DNA of 64,000 nt, taken from Seriola aureovittata (Eukaryota; Chordata; Actinopteri; Carangiformes; Carangidae). A model generated the notes under the pieces. That model saw nothing but the letters and a program-made list of their open reading frames with translations, did no database searches and had not been told where the DNA came from. Shown here one piece after another: positions 1 through 21,639 of this stretch. The position numbers and the translations under genes are program-made. Positions within the stretch are counted from its first letter, which is position 1. Each line of letters starts with the position of its first letter. The stretch is from positions 3,179,501 to 3,243,500 of the forward strand of contig NC_079365.1 in assembly GCF_021018895.1 (NCBI RefSeq). Reading direction: 5' to 3'.

Positions 1-360
1 GAAACATTTGTAACTGGCAAAAGGAGCCTTATTGTAAAGTGTAAAACACATCACCATTTATTAATGAGGTACTATCATTTATAACTGTCCTCTGGTTAAT
101 AAATGATGATGTGTTTCACACTTTACAATAAAGCTCTTTTTACCAGGTATTAATGGTAGTAATTAGTAAGATTAATGAGTAGTAAGCATTAACTTGATCT
201 TGCCAAATAGTGAGCCTGCATCAATATATGAAAACTGTGTTATAACTTGTTCATAATTGTTTTTTTTTATGATTTTATAAAGTGCTAATAACCGAATAAA
301 TAACTTAATTATAAAGACTTTATAAATCCTTTATAAGGGTAGTCTTGGTAACGAAATACT
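1..360. repeat. Fold-back (MITE-like) repeat with 54-bp inverted arms
   Basis: Bases 11-64 and 96-149 are inverted copies of each other (about 48 of 54 positions pair) around a 31-base loop. The sequence could fold into one long hairpin. The following bases to about 355 include a segment (about 322-346) that recurs near 46,770-46,793, so this is probably a dispersed non-autonomous DNA element. No coding capacity is seen. The superfamily is not identified, and the left border may lie outside the window. Confidence 0.7.
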
Positions 361-384
361 CAACAGTTTCCCACCAGTGGTGTT

Positions 385-617
385 TTTTTCATCTCCAACC
401 TTTATTGGAAAACATTCAAATATACATGCAATACAAAAATGTGCTCAATAGAGACAAGAATAATGATAGTAAAAAAAAAGTTGTGAAATTATAAAAGTAA
501 ATATAATGAAAATAAGAGGACATAATGAAAAAATTATATAAAAGGAAAACCAACTACAGTACAATAAAACTGTGAGACTATATATAGTAGATAGATAGAT
601 AGATAGATAGATAGATC

Positions 618-664
<47 letters not shown>

Positions 665-673
665 CGATAGATC

Positions 674-745
<72 letters not shown>

Positions 746-1096
746 CCATGTTATTCGCCTCTCAGGAGTTCATTATACAGTTGGACATCTTATTACTTTA
801 TTTAGTACTAATAAGGTCAAGAGTCTTAATATATTCTCTAAAATCCAATAACTGACTTTTGTTCCTCTATATTTATGAAATTTACTATAAAGGATCATCA
901 AATTAACAATGTATTCAATCTCGTAATTATTATTTTCATAATATGTAATGATATTTTTATATTCGATACTGAAATCATTTTTACTCTCACAGATTATAGC
1001 ATATGGTAACTGAGTGTGTACATTGGTAGAATAACTGTATCAGGGATTCTGGTTCATTATTACAGAAATGGCATGTGTTGTCGAAGTCGACCGGTG
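385..1096 (-). mobile_element. 3' end of an L1/Tx1-like LINE, 5' truncated
   Basis: Read on the minus strand, 1085-1000 encodes a Cys/His knuckle: CHFC, then His replaced by Gln (LIQLFYQC), then a C-terminal hydrophobic stretch. This is the pattern at the end of L1/Tx1-type ORF2 proteins. After a stop and a frame change, about 990-770 keeps a second readable stretch with IEYIVNLMILYSKFHKYRG, also typical of that C-terminus. Near 400 the minus strand has an AATAAA signal just before the presumed 3' end. The fragment has stops and frameshifts and cannot be active. It ends about 10 bases before the GC-rich putative wnt7a promoter. The clade call rests on remembered family features, not a search. 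Confidence 0.65.
587..745. repeat. (GATA)n microsatellite
   Basis: About 40 GATA units, with a few GATC variants near 617, 664 and 672. It sits inside the 3' tail of the LINE fragment and probably expanded after that insertion. The minus-strand reading frame across it (repeating Tyr-Leu-Ser-Ile) is an artefact of the repeat. Confidence 0.97.
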
Positions 1097-1570
1097 GTGT
1101 TGTTAGTTCATTGGTCTGAGATTGAGGTGCAAATCGCATCAGATGAAATGTGATCTGATGGGGTGGGGGGCGGGGGGCGGGGGGGTGGAGGGGTCAAAAA
1201 CGTGCCAAGTTAACAGAGAATCAGTGGGAGGGGCGTTTATTGTTGGAACATTAATAAAAAGTGCGGCCGGCTGCTTGTCTGTCAGAGTGCTACTGTTCAG
1301 TGGCGGGATGGACTCGTTAAGTGCGCGGATGATCCAGAGTCCCGGAGAGGACTCGGTGTGTGTGAGCTGACAGGACCCGGCGGTTTGAAGGTCTGCAGCT
1401 CAGAGACAGAGGGACAGATGATCTGAGCGTGTACCTGCAGGCTGAGACTGTGAGCGGCTCAGAGGCAGATCCTCCGCAGAACACGCCCTGATAGAAAAAG
1501 GTAAAAGACACACACTCTGGCCTGATCAACCAAGGAGCCGAGTCTGCTTACCTGAAAAACACCAGCCCCA

Positions 1571-1720
1571 ATGCTCCACCACGTACGGGCTCACACCGCC
1601 GGACACCTACCAAATGAAATCAGGACGAGTTCACTTCCACAAACGCTGGTTTGTCCCGAGGAGCTTTATCCACGTCTGTCGCGCGATCGGAACACCTGGA
1701 GGTCCCGCCGGACTCGATAG
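1571..1720 (+). other. Upstream ORF 1 in the wnt7a leader (49 codons)
   Basis: An ATG at 1571 opens a 49-residue frame ending in TAG at 1718-1720, 50 bases before the Wnt start. The frame is Arg-rich with no recognised domain. If this region is in the mature leader, the ORF could reduce initiation at the main start. That it is translated is inference. Confidence 0.4.
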
Positions 1721-1748
1721 AGAAATAAAGCAGGTTACAGAGCATTGA
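1614..1748 (+). other. Upstream ORF 2 in the wnt7a leader (44 codons)
   Basis: An ATG at 1614 in a different frame from the first upstream ORF overlaps it and ends in TGA at 1746-1748, only 22 bases before the Wnt ATG. The product has no recognised domain. Same caveat: the leader boundaries are not known. Confidence 0.4.
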
Positions 1749-1770
1749 TCCACCGGCCGGGCTCAGCACC

Positions 1771-12596
<10,826 letters not shown>

Positions 12597-13460
12597 AGAT
12601 ATTTATTGGACGTGTATTCAGACAGCTAGACTGGACTGTGTGTGCACGTGTCTGTTGTATATTTCAGAAGAAGGCTTCTGACACACGTGCTGTCTTGGCA
12701 TTACAGCAACTTCCTCCAACTTGTGTTGTGCAAGTGCACATCAGCCATCACACTGGACTCAACCTATGGGCTCATACATTTTAATTTTATTGTTTCAAAT
12801 GCCATGTCATGCCCCAGGCTTGACTTCTCTGCAGGCCACACTGCTCTGATGGCATGACTCACCTCAAACAGTGATAGTTTTTTTTTCTTCTACTAGACTA
12901 ATAATTTATTCAGTGAGAAAACTACTGATCATTTCACTGTCAACTAAATCTGGTAAGGTTTATCAGTTGGTGTAGATGCCTGATATTTTAGTAAAAAGAA
13001 ACTATTCAAGTGCACTTATGAGTAAAAAGAATTTTTTTTCTTCTTTTTAAAAGACAACTTAAACACTGGAGCTGAAACGTGAAACAGTCCGAACTGAACT
13101 CGACTGACAGATTAACATTGAACTACTGATTCTGGACTCAGTATGATAGTATTGTTTTCTGCTTGTTTCTTTCCCCCTCCCCCTCCAGTTTGCTGCTAGT
13201 TGTCTGGATTGATGTCTGTTATGGAGTTTGTGAGCGAGCAGCCATATTGACTCTTCTAAGCTAAGTTGACACCACCAGGAGCAAACGCAAAAAGCTTCCA
13301 GACAGAAATTTCCCTCAATGTTGGTTGATAGAATATATTTTGTAAGAGATTATTTTTATATAAATATTGTTTTATTTATTTTCGATCTCTGTGTAAGATT
13401 TTTTCCCTTAGCATTTCTTTAACCACTGAAACATGAAATAAAATAAAAGTTTTGATTTAC
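12597..13460 (+). other. wnt7a: wnt7a 3' UTR
   Basis: Follows the stop codon and runs about 850 bases to the paired polyadenylation signals. It is AT-rich near the end, with ATTTA-type elements around 13,355-13,380 (TATAAATATTG, TTTATTTATT), which could destabilise the transcript. The end point is inferred from the signals. Confidence 0.65.
13437..13447 (+). terminator. wnt7a: wnt7a polyadenylation signals
   Basis: Two overlapping AATAAA hexamers (13437-13442 and 13442-13447) are followed within 30 bases by T-rich sequence. They are the first strong pair after the Wnt stop codon. Confidence 0.65.
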
Positions 13461-14081
13461 ATCATGAAATTTCAGATCAAAGAATCCAATTTCAGTTATT
13501 GACACTTGGTTCTCTGGACACATTTCAATAATTATTAAGGTTTTCTACCCCGCCCTTCCCTAACACTGAAATATAAAACACAAGGTACCTTAACGGGGAG
13601 TTAAGGATCGTTTTTTTAGTTTTTTTTTGTGACTGAACTGATGAAATCATGTCACCAAGAACCTGACACTTGTCATGTAGACCCACACTGCATTTTCATT
13701 TGTTTTTGTTTAATAAATGTCGTCTCAGAATTAACAGAACGAGGTGATTTTGTGTTTAATGAACATTTTTCACATTTGGGTTGATGATGAAGGCAGATCA
13801 GAGGGAAGTAGGTGTAAGTGAGGGTCACGCTGCAGGTGTCACAGCAGTGTGTGTTCCTCAGAGAGCAGTGGGAGTGTGGAGCTGCCGGCTGATGGATTAC
13901 TCTGACATCTGCTTCATTCACTCCTCAGCAACGTTGCTACAACAACCACACTGTGCCCCCCAAAAATGCTCCTCGTCTCATCGAGAGGCCAGACTGCCCA
14001 TTAAGAAAATGGTAACCATGCAAAGCCCAGATAAAATTTGGATGCTATTTATTTTGTGGAAATAGCAAATGAGAAGAAAGC

Positions 14082-14096
14082 GGGGGGGGGGGGGGG
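14082..14096. repeat. Poly-G homopolymer
   Basis: Fifteen consecutive G bases. The length may vary between alleles or be a sequencing artefact. Confidence 0.85.
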
Positions 14097-14669
14097 CTTT
14101 ACAATAGCACGGGGATGATGTCAAGAAGGATTTCAATCTGAGCAATAGAAAAGGTCTTAACTCCCGGAATAATCGGCACAAAACATTCCTCGGCTAAACT
14201 TTGCCTCAATAGAGTGACGCTTTTCAAAAGGCAGCTGGCCAAACAGCCTTGGTTAGAGTAACACCGAGGCTCTGTCACTGAGAACTCAACAACATTATCT
14301 GGTGTCTCAGGGAGCACTGGCTTCTTTCTACTCACATCTCTAATAATTCTGTCAACATGAAACACAGGCTCACAGATGGACAACTGTTATCAGATATGAT
14401 TATCTATTGACAGTGTCACTGTCACACTGTCCCACTATCTTATATCCATTCCTCCTTTTCACTAACAAACCTACTGCTCTAATGGATCCTTTATAAAGGC
14501 TTAATGTTAAACTGACTGACATTACATATCATATATGATAAAAGAACAATTATGATATTGTTTACTACTCAGTATTAGACTGAAAACTTGATTCCCCTGG
14601 TTCACTAATATTACCTTTCAAAGATCATAGATATTGTCCTGTTAGCCCTATAGTACTATCTTATGTGTC

Positions 14670-14840
14670 ATGGTATCTTACCCTGTTACCATGGTAACTC
14701 CTGGCACCACTGGTACCCTGGTACGCTCAGATATGGTTTGGTATCTATCCCCTAAGGTACCTGCTTTAGTACTTCCTATGGTATATCATATATGTCGTAA
14801 TGTTAAAGTCAGAAGTACCACGGTACCACTATGGTTTACA
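14670..14840. repeat. GGTACC/CCATGG-rich patch
   Basis: Motifs such as GGTACC, CCATGG, GGTAC and ATGGTA recur roughly every 10-25 bases, including GTTACCATGGTAAC, itself a perfect palindrome. Non-coding. The origin is unknown. Confidence 0.5.
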
Positions 14841-16635
14841 TGGTCACATGTCTTATGTGTTTTGATGATATATTGTTTCTAAGTTATGGCTTGACTACAC
14901 TGGATTGGTTTTAAATGTGTCTAAACACATCCTTCCATTGCTCTCATCCTTTTACTGTTCAATCCTCATCTGTTCTCTGCAGTATGTCTACATGGTTTCA
15001 GCTTTGTGAAATTCAGTTTGATTGTTCTGTCTACACAGTGTGTCCACACAAAAGAGAGTGAAACTGCTCTCATTGGACCATGCTGTAAAAATAAAGGTGG
15101 AAAATCGCGATATTTGCAAAACGAACTCGAGTAGCAAGGAGTAGCATTCCTCGAAAAAATGCGGAACTTCCTGTAGCTAGCAAGCAAAACAGGAAGTGTT
15201 GCATATCTTTGGAGAGAATGATACTTTTAACACAAAACTTAGGAAAGTAGTTCATCATATGAATCCGAGGGTCTGTACAAAATTTGGTGCTAATTGGCCA
15301 CTAGCGGGCGCCACAAATTTGGTGTGCATGATCAAGAGTCATTCCTCAGTCCATGGTTAAAATTTGGTAATGATTGATTAAAGTGGGCGTTCCTTCACAC
15401 ATTTCACCTTTCAAATTTCATAAATTCAAAATAAATCACTTGTATGTCCTACAGACCTGAACTCTTTTTAGCACGTCCACAGAATTGTGACAAATGTTTT
15501 CCTCGGACTTGCTTTGCACCGGTGGACCTGTAGGTCCGACTTGCGTCACCTTGAATGGCTCAGGGGTCTTGGACCCTGTTGAAACCTGCTTGCAGGTCTT
15601 GATTAATATTATGATCTCCTTTAGCAGATAAGGGAGTTGTCCAATTGTCAACTGTTTTGTTTGTTTCAGTGTTTAATCCGACATGGATGAGAAGTTTCAG
15701 AAAAGTGGGAATTTGAACAACAACTCACTGACGACAAGACAAACTCTGCTAGTTTAAAGAAAATCATGACATGAATGAAAGCTCCAACAAGTGAGTGAAA
15801 TTTACTGATTCTGCTGGATCAGTCACCTCTTGTCTGGGAAGAAGCTGCAGAGCATCTGCACTAAAATTCATGTATAAACAATTTATTAACATTCACAACT
15901 GCAAAATTGTTGCATTACTGGGAGAACCCTTTAAAATGATTTAATAATACATTTAAAATTGCAGAAGACTCACTGACATTTTCTGATGGCTTATTAAAAA
16001 GTCAGAAACCCATGCGCACATTTCTGATTGATTTATAAGAATGTCAAGATACAGTCAGAGTTACAAATTTCCCAAGATCCAAGGCGACATATTCAAATTG
16101 ATTCTTTATTCTGACCAACGGTCCAAAACGAGATGTTCATTTTTAGGTTCCATTTTTATTTTATAATTTACTTAAATGTGGAACAAATTTCTTTCAAATA
16201 GAATAACAACTCAGTCGACCAGTAAACGTTTTTGCAAGTGTGATAATGCAGATAACTGGCAGTGATTCATTTCCTTTGTTTCTCTCAATCTTTTTTTTTT
16301 TTTTGAAAACAATCAGGAGTAGACGGCATGTATAACCCGTCCAGGTTGATTTATGTTTCAATAACATATTGTCATACACTCTCTTTAACTGCATACCATA
16401 TTAAATCATGCACTTTCTCCGACTCACAGACACTGACTACAGAGAGAAAATCCAAACATAAGTCAAAGAACATATGACTCATCCCTCACAGGCCTCTGTC
16501 AAAGAACAAGCTCCAAAAGCACTAATGAACCGCTTCATGGTGTTTTTGCTATAAACACGAGTGTGTCGCTGCCAAGGTCCCGGTGTTTAATGCCGCTGCT
16601 TGTTGGAGGCGTTTGGAGCTGCTGGTGCCAGCGTC

Positions 16636-16660
16636 TGTGTGTGTGTGTGTGTGTGTGTGT
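16636..16660. repeat. (GT)n microsatellite
   Basis: About 12 GT units in otherwise unique sequence. Confidence 0.95.
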
Positions 16661-17674
16661 CTGTGTGCGGTGCACCTGTGAACACCTGCACTGAGGTGCT
16701 GTTCCAGGATTTATGACTGCCATACTTCTCGCTGCGTGAGTCCGCTGTTGTTGCTGCGACTGCCTGTCGACTCTGCATCTGTTCCTGAAGCTGCTCATGT
16801 GTGTTTCCTCCAATCTGCAACTGACAGTAGATATTTCATTGATGCAGAGCTTCATTCTTTTCATACAGAGCTTTGCTGGCTGTTATATTTCAGACCAGGG
16901 TCTTTCAGCATGAAAAAAAAAAGAAGTAACGACACTGCAAACTGGCACTTGAAGTTGTCATGCTTGGCTTGTGCAGTCTTTGTCAGAGCGCTGATTATTT
17001 AAGACAGCGGCTGCCTAATAACTACAGTTATGGCAGCACCTTGAAAGCGAGGGCCAATCAGGGTCCAAACTGTGCCAACAATGACGTGGTAGCCCAGGAA
17101 TGAGCCAGAAACAAGGTACACGTACTCTGGAAAACCAAAGGGTGTTCTGAAGAATTTAATTGAAGGACGCATAAATCAAACATTTCATATCGGGGACTTT
17201 AAACACTGCATCTACAATAAATCAGAATTTGCCTCAGCAGTGATTGAATGAATGATGTGTTATTTGTTGGGTGAATAGACCAAGGTTGAAGCATGCCAGA
17301 TAATAATAAACCTATAGCCCTGAGCTAAACTTCTGCTGTCTGGTTGTGAAATGTTTTTAGTGCTGAAATGGCTGCACCAGTAAAGCAGATGTAATAAAAT
17401 TGCTTTTAGAGGTGTTGAAATTCTTCAGCAGTTTAGGGGATTGTAGAAAGTTATGGCCATACTCTTCAACAAATTGCAAAATGCACCTACTTCTATTGGT
17501 ATCCAGCCGAGCGCATGGATTAGTTTTTATTTGATCAGGTTTTGAGATATTCATGAGCGTAATGTTGTTGGTACTCACAGGAATCAAAGAATGGCATTTG
17601 AAAACACACAAGCAGTTTTTTATACAGGCTTTGTTTTGTAGGAAGTCGTTTCAATGCTGTTGTAATTTGGTGAA
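16661..17674. other. Intergenic, nothing recognised
   Basis: No exon, RNA gene or known repeat identified. Short ORFs here lack family features and splice context. Confidence 0.6.
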
Positions 17675-17990
17675 GTAACCCTTTAAAGGACAAGCTGAAG
17701 CTTCCATATTCTAAAGTCTATCTTACACCAATAATGTAGCACATGTAGCTTGGTAGTGGTCACTGTAATCTTTCCTTTTATCCACACTGGCTGTGAAGAA
17801 ATCCCTCCCCAACATGATTCCAATGAGATGGGGGACAAAGTCCTTGTTCCTTCATTCACTTAAGATTCTTCAGATCTTCTGAAGATATCTTCACGCTTCA
17901 GCAGTCTGGGTTAACAGAGTCACGTGGGCACATTACACTCCCTCTTGGTGTTTCCTGTGGCAAAGCTTCTCTATCACTGTATTTTTGCAC
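17675..17990. repeat. Probable teleost interspersed repeat
   Basis: Contains TTACACCAATAATGTAGC, CCACACTGGCTGTGAAGAA and CCCTCCCCAACATGATTCCA, a combination I recognise from dispersed copies in teleost genomes. Non-coding. The family name is not known to me. Confidence 0.45.
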
Positions 17991-18145
17991 ATGTGGGAAC
18001 GTCTTTGTCTGAAACCCTCCAAAGAACTGATGGAATTTATCTGTTCATTGTCTGTTAGAATGGAGACAGACCTAAAATCCAGAGCGTCGGGAGGAGGAGC
18101 GTAAACCTGCAGTTTCTGAGAGTTTTGAATTCAGTCCAAGCCTGA

Positions 18146-18149
<4 letters not shown>

Positions 18150-18192
<43 letters not shown>

Positions 18193-18213
18193 CACACACA
18201 CACACACACACAT

Positions 18214-18256
<43 letters not shown>

Positions 18257-18266
18257 ACACACACAC

Positions 18267-18313
<47 letters not shown>
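18150..18313. repeat. (CA)n microsatellite
   Basis: About 160 bases of CA dinucleotides with a few interruptions (GAGC, ATGC, CACC, ACGC). The Cys-Val reading frames across it are artefacts. Confidence 0.98.
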
Positions 18314-18315
<2 letters not shown>

Positions 18316-18417
18316 CATACTCACTTCCCACACACAGAGTGTGTTGTTTAGACAGCCAGAGCTAACATCTGTACTGAGCTAACATCTGCACTTTTAGCTG
18401 AACTGACTTTTTGCATC

Positions 18418-18537
18418 AAAACAAAACAAAACAAAACAAAACAAAACAAAACAAAACAAAACAAAACAAAACAAAACAAAACAAAACAAAACAAAACAAA
18501 ACAAAACAAAACAAAACAAAACAAAACAAAACAAAAG
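18418..18537. repeat. (AAAAC)n microsatellite
   Basis: About 24 perfect AAAAC pentamers, unusually uniform, 105 bases after the long CA array. Confidence 0.98.
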
Positions 18538-18647
18538 TAAAACAAAATGAGGCAAAGTCACTTCGTGTTCGGTCTAAGCATTGAAGTTTTTGAGCTGTTT
18601 CAGTCCCAAAACCTACAAGTGAGTACCAGTATTCATCCATCTGTGAG

Positions 18648-19060
18648 AATCAGCACTAAACTGTGTGCTGTGTAAACTAGTACAGCTGAGGCTGATGGGA
18701 ATATTGTTAGTTTTTAGTTGTAAAAAGCATTTAGTTATAAACCAAAGTAAACAATATTGACCTGATTATGGCGCTAGATGAAAAGCCGTGGGATCACCAA
18801 AGCAATTACAGTTCATCTTGAAGGGAACATGAATGAGTATACCTCATCTCACAGCAATCCATCCACACGTGTTGAGCGCACAGTGGCAGAAGATTAAAGT
18901 CAGAGGATCTCGAAGTCAGTAGGATTCATCCTCTGGGCACCGTGAAACATTTACACCTAATTTCATGGAAATCTATCCAAAGGTTGTTGAGACCAACTAA
19001 CAGAGCAGATCGGAATGATAGAGCGACACTGAGCCATGGAGCCATGCCAGTTAGAAAGAC
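18648..19060 (+). repeat. Teleost interspersed repeat (second copy, opposite orientation to 8870-9190)
   Basis: Contains ACAGCTGAGGCTGATGGGAA, GACCTGATTATGGCGCTAGA, a GGGATCACCAAAG block, GTAGGATTCATCCTCTGGG and TTTCATGGAAATCTATCCAA in the order typical of a very common teleost repeat. Non-coding. Confidence 0.65.
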
Positions 19061-21639
19061 TGGGACTGTGTAAGACGGGCTAGCCTCTTGATCTGGCTAA
19101 CTAAGCCTGCTCAGTCCTCATATTAGCTTTGGCTCAACTCTGGAATGCATTTTACATGGTGGATTTTGTCCATCTTTCACAGTGGAGTTGAGCTTGTGTG
19201 TAATTATTTTACAGTCAGTATGGACAGGAGGAAGGTCAGTGATATAAACTCTTTCATTGTACACATGGAATGTGAGTAATGTATTAAGACAGATTTGAAA
19301 AAGCCCAACCCTATCTCCTGAACGGCATCGACTTTCCGCTTGTTATAATCTCCCTGCTAATCCCCCCTAAGTGAAGGTGTCACAGTGTGGACACAATGTT
19401 CTCAGGGTGTTCGTGACAAAAACAAATTTTGTAAATACTACATGGAACTCTATATTTAAAGGATTATATGGGTTTCTAATATTGCAGTCATGCCAACTAC
19501 CTGCTTTTACCATCTCAGTCCAAACAGAGATCAATGTGTGGAGCAGGTAGAGACCTCCTGCCATCGGCACTGAGGCGTCATGCAGTTGTGCTGCGGTTAC
19601 GCACTAAGACGTGAAGCCGTGCTGGCGGTCCCAGTCCCCCTTTGTTTCCTGCAGTGATTGACAGGTGGCTTAATCCCAGAGAAGCCAAAGGAAATAACAT
19701 CAATATACACTTAATTACACTTTTTTTCTCCTGCAGGCCTTTCTACCACATGTGTGGCGTGTATCTGAAATTACACTCCACGTATGAAAAGGATTAGAAA
19801 TGATTCTTGTGCTTGTGTTAGCTTGCAGCTCATACCAATTTGTGGAGTATATAGAGGAGTATCACGCTGTTATTAAAGCTTACGGTGCAGGGCAAACTAA
19901 ATTATGAGTTGTCCCTACAAAGGCTTACATCAGACACTACACCCTCTGCTCCTTTGACTGTAAAAATGTGTGAAGAATGCAGTAATGACACATGGCGTGC
20001 ACCGTAAGAACTGCTTTACTGACAGGACATGGGAGGTATGTCCCTGTAGCCATGCTGACATGAAAACCAAATAAGCAAGCATCAGCTACACAAACCACTT
20101 CCTGCTTTACGCCCAGCAAGCTATAATTTCTCCCCAAATAAAAGGATGTAAAAAAAAAAAAAGTCCTTGCAGCATATTGAGCCATTAAATGATGAGAAAA
20201 ACTCTGAAGTCTGAAGCCTGGAGCTGAGTGTGGGCGGAAAGGTTGAATCAACAGCTAATACAAGCCCTGTATCCTGTCTCGGTTCACTGCACAACCACGA
20301 CCAGCTCTGATTCTTTATTGGGAGAGCAGGTACACGCTTCAGGTGACGCATAAATTCCTGTGTAGAATTTGCTCATTCTTGATGGTTTCATCACCTCACA
20401 CCTTTCAACAGTTGATTTAAGCTGAGGAATGTGGTGGATCATCCCGCAGCAGAGAGGGCAGCTGGAGGAACCTGAAAACAGTTGTGACAGTCATGCTAAA
20501 ATAAGTTTGAGTAATGAACAGCCTGATGACAGACTTACACTACATCAGTCTATCCAGAACTACTGTGCCCTCTTCAAATGCTCTGAATGACGAATGAGAA
20601 GCAGGTCTGCGAACTTGTGTTCACAGTCATTATGCACAATTGTGGAGCATTAAAGCAATAACTGATGATATTTGTTGTCAGTCAGTGTCCATTATCCTGT
20701 TCTCTGTAGCTGATACTGATTCTACCTTCTGTGTCTGGAAAAATCTGTTGGAGCTCAGCCTGTGATGTGTTTCACATTTTTTCCTAAAGTAAATCAAAGA
20801 TGTTGGTGGTTAGCGTTCCCAATGTAAACCAAAAAAAAATAACAGACATCAAACTTTATTATGAGAAGATTGAAAGTTGCTAGATTATATTTATTCTTTC
20901 ATTCAGTTAAAGCTCCACTATGCAGGGTTTATTAGCAATTGAAAAAACTGACTGTATCATGTGAAAGGTGTCTGTCAGGGAGCGAGCTGATAGGCCGGAG
21001 AGACACAGGTAGTTTTTTGAAAAATAATGTCTAATTTTATTTATAAAAAGCAACAACAACAAAAAAAAAAAGAACTAAACTCAAGCACCAACAGAAGTGC
21101 ACTTAACAACACTAACTGACCTTACTACCTGGAACATACAGTGGCTGATCAGGCCGCTCAGACACACAGGCGGGATAGACACAAACAAACATGACACATG
21201 AATAACTTTAAAAAAGAAAGTTAACTAAATGTGTGCACCTTGAATAGATCATTGTGCTGTCAAATATTGCTGATAAAACTATGTATGTTATATCAAACCA
21301 AAACCCGTGTGTGTGCAAGTGTTTATCTGTTCGTACATGTGAATTTTGAGTGTCATGCTAACGAAGAAAGACTCTTAAACTAAGTAAGAGTTCCCACCAT
21401 GCCTTTGTTCAGTGTGCGGCTGCTGGTGCGGCCATCGTAGCGTCACTACAGTGAATTATCTCTCGTCTCTGCAAATCCAGTCAGCTCTGTGGACGGTTTT
21501 AGTGTCTTTTAGCTCTTTGTTTTGGCTCTCTCCTGTTGTGGTTCACTCTTACTGCTCTCATCAGTGTTGGTTCCAGCAGCAGCAGCAGACAAGAGTTCTC
21601 AATGAAAACAATCCAGTAAAGCCACTGTGCACTGTACCT
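19061..21639. other. Intergenic, no gene seen
   Basis: No exon recognised. A motif cluster at 19,655-19,677 is listed separately. The remaining sequence is unique-looking and AT-rich, with short A-runs near 20,150 and 21,060. Confidence 0.65.
19655..19677 (+). promoter_or_regulatory. Cluster of developmental transcription-factor motifs
   Basis: TGATTGACAG (19655-19664) matches the Pbx/Meis composite site. It overlaps a CAGGTG E-box (19662-19667) and is followed by TAATCCC (19671-19677), an Otx/Pitx-type site. This density suggests an enhancer core, possibly for wnt7a about 7 kb upstream. Function is inference. Confidence 0.35.

Larger units (their letters stand above)
1100..1770 (+). promoter_or_regulatory. 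Putative wnt7a promoter and 5' leader
   Basis: GC and CpG content rise sharply compared with the AT-rich flanks. Visible elements are an inverted CCAAT box (ATTGG) at 1110-1114, a run of GC boxes (GGGGCGGGG-like) at about 1161-1186, and a weak TATA-like AATAAAAA near 1252-1260. If that element is used, transcription would begin around 1280-1290 and the leader would be about 480 bases. The start site itself cannot be read from sequence. A leader intron cannot be excluded. Confidence 0.5.
13461..16635. other. Intergenic, no gene seen
   Basis: No convincing exon. It contains a G homopolymer (14082-14096), a GGTACC-rich patch (14,670-14,840), and at about 15,070-15,660 a patch with repeated AAATTTGGTG motifs that may be an old repeat. 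The stretch 13,950-14,420 is unique-looking with balanced composition and could be a regulatory element. Confidence 0.7.

Noticed and set aside
534..749. Minus-strand ORF of repeating Tyr-Leu-Ser-Ile
   Set aside because: It is a translation of the GATA microsatellite, not a gene.
13673..13921. Possible 3' end of a convergent gene on the minus strand (a fibulin-2 neighbour is known in mammals)
   Set aside because: The ORF has several cysteines but no EGF-like spacing or fibulin C-terminal features.
18055..18333. Cys-Val repeat ORFs
   Set aside because: Translations of the CA microsatellite.
18348..18640. Phe-Cys-Phe-Val-Leu repeat ORFs
   Set aside because: Translations of the AAAAC pentamer array.
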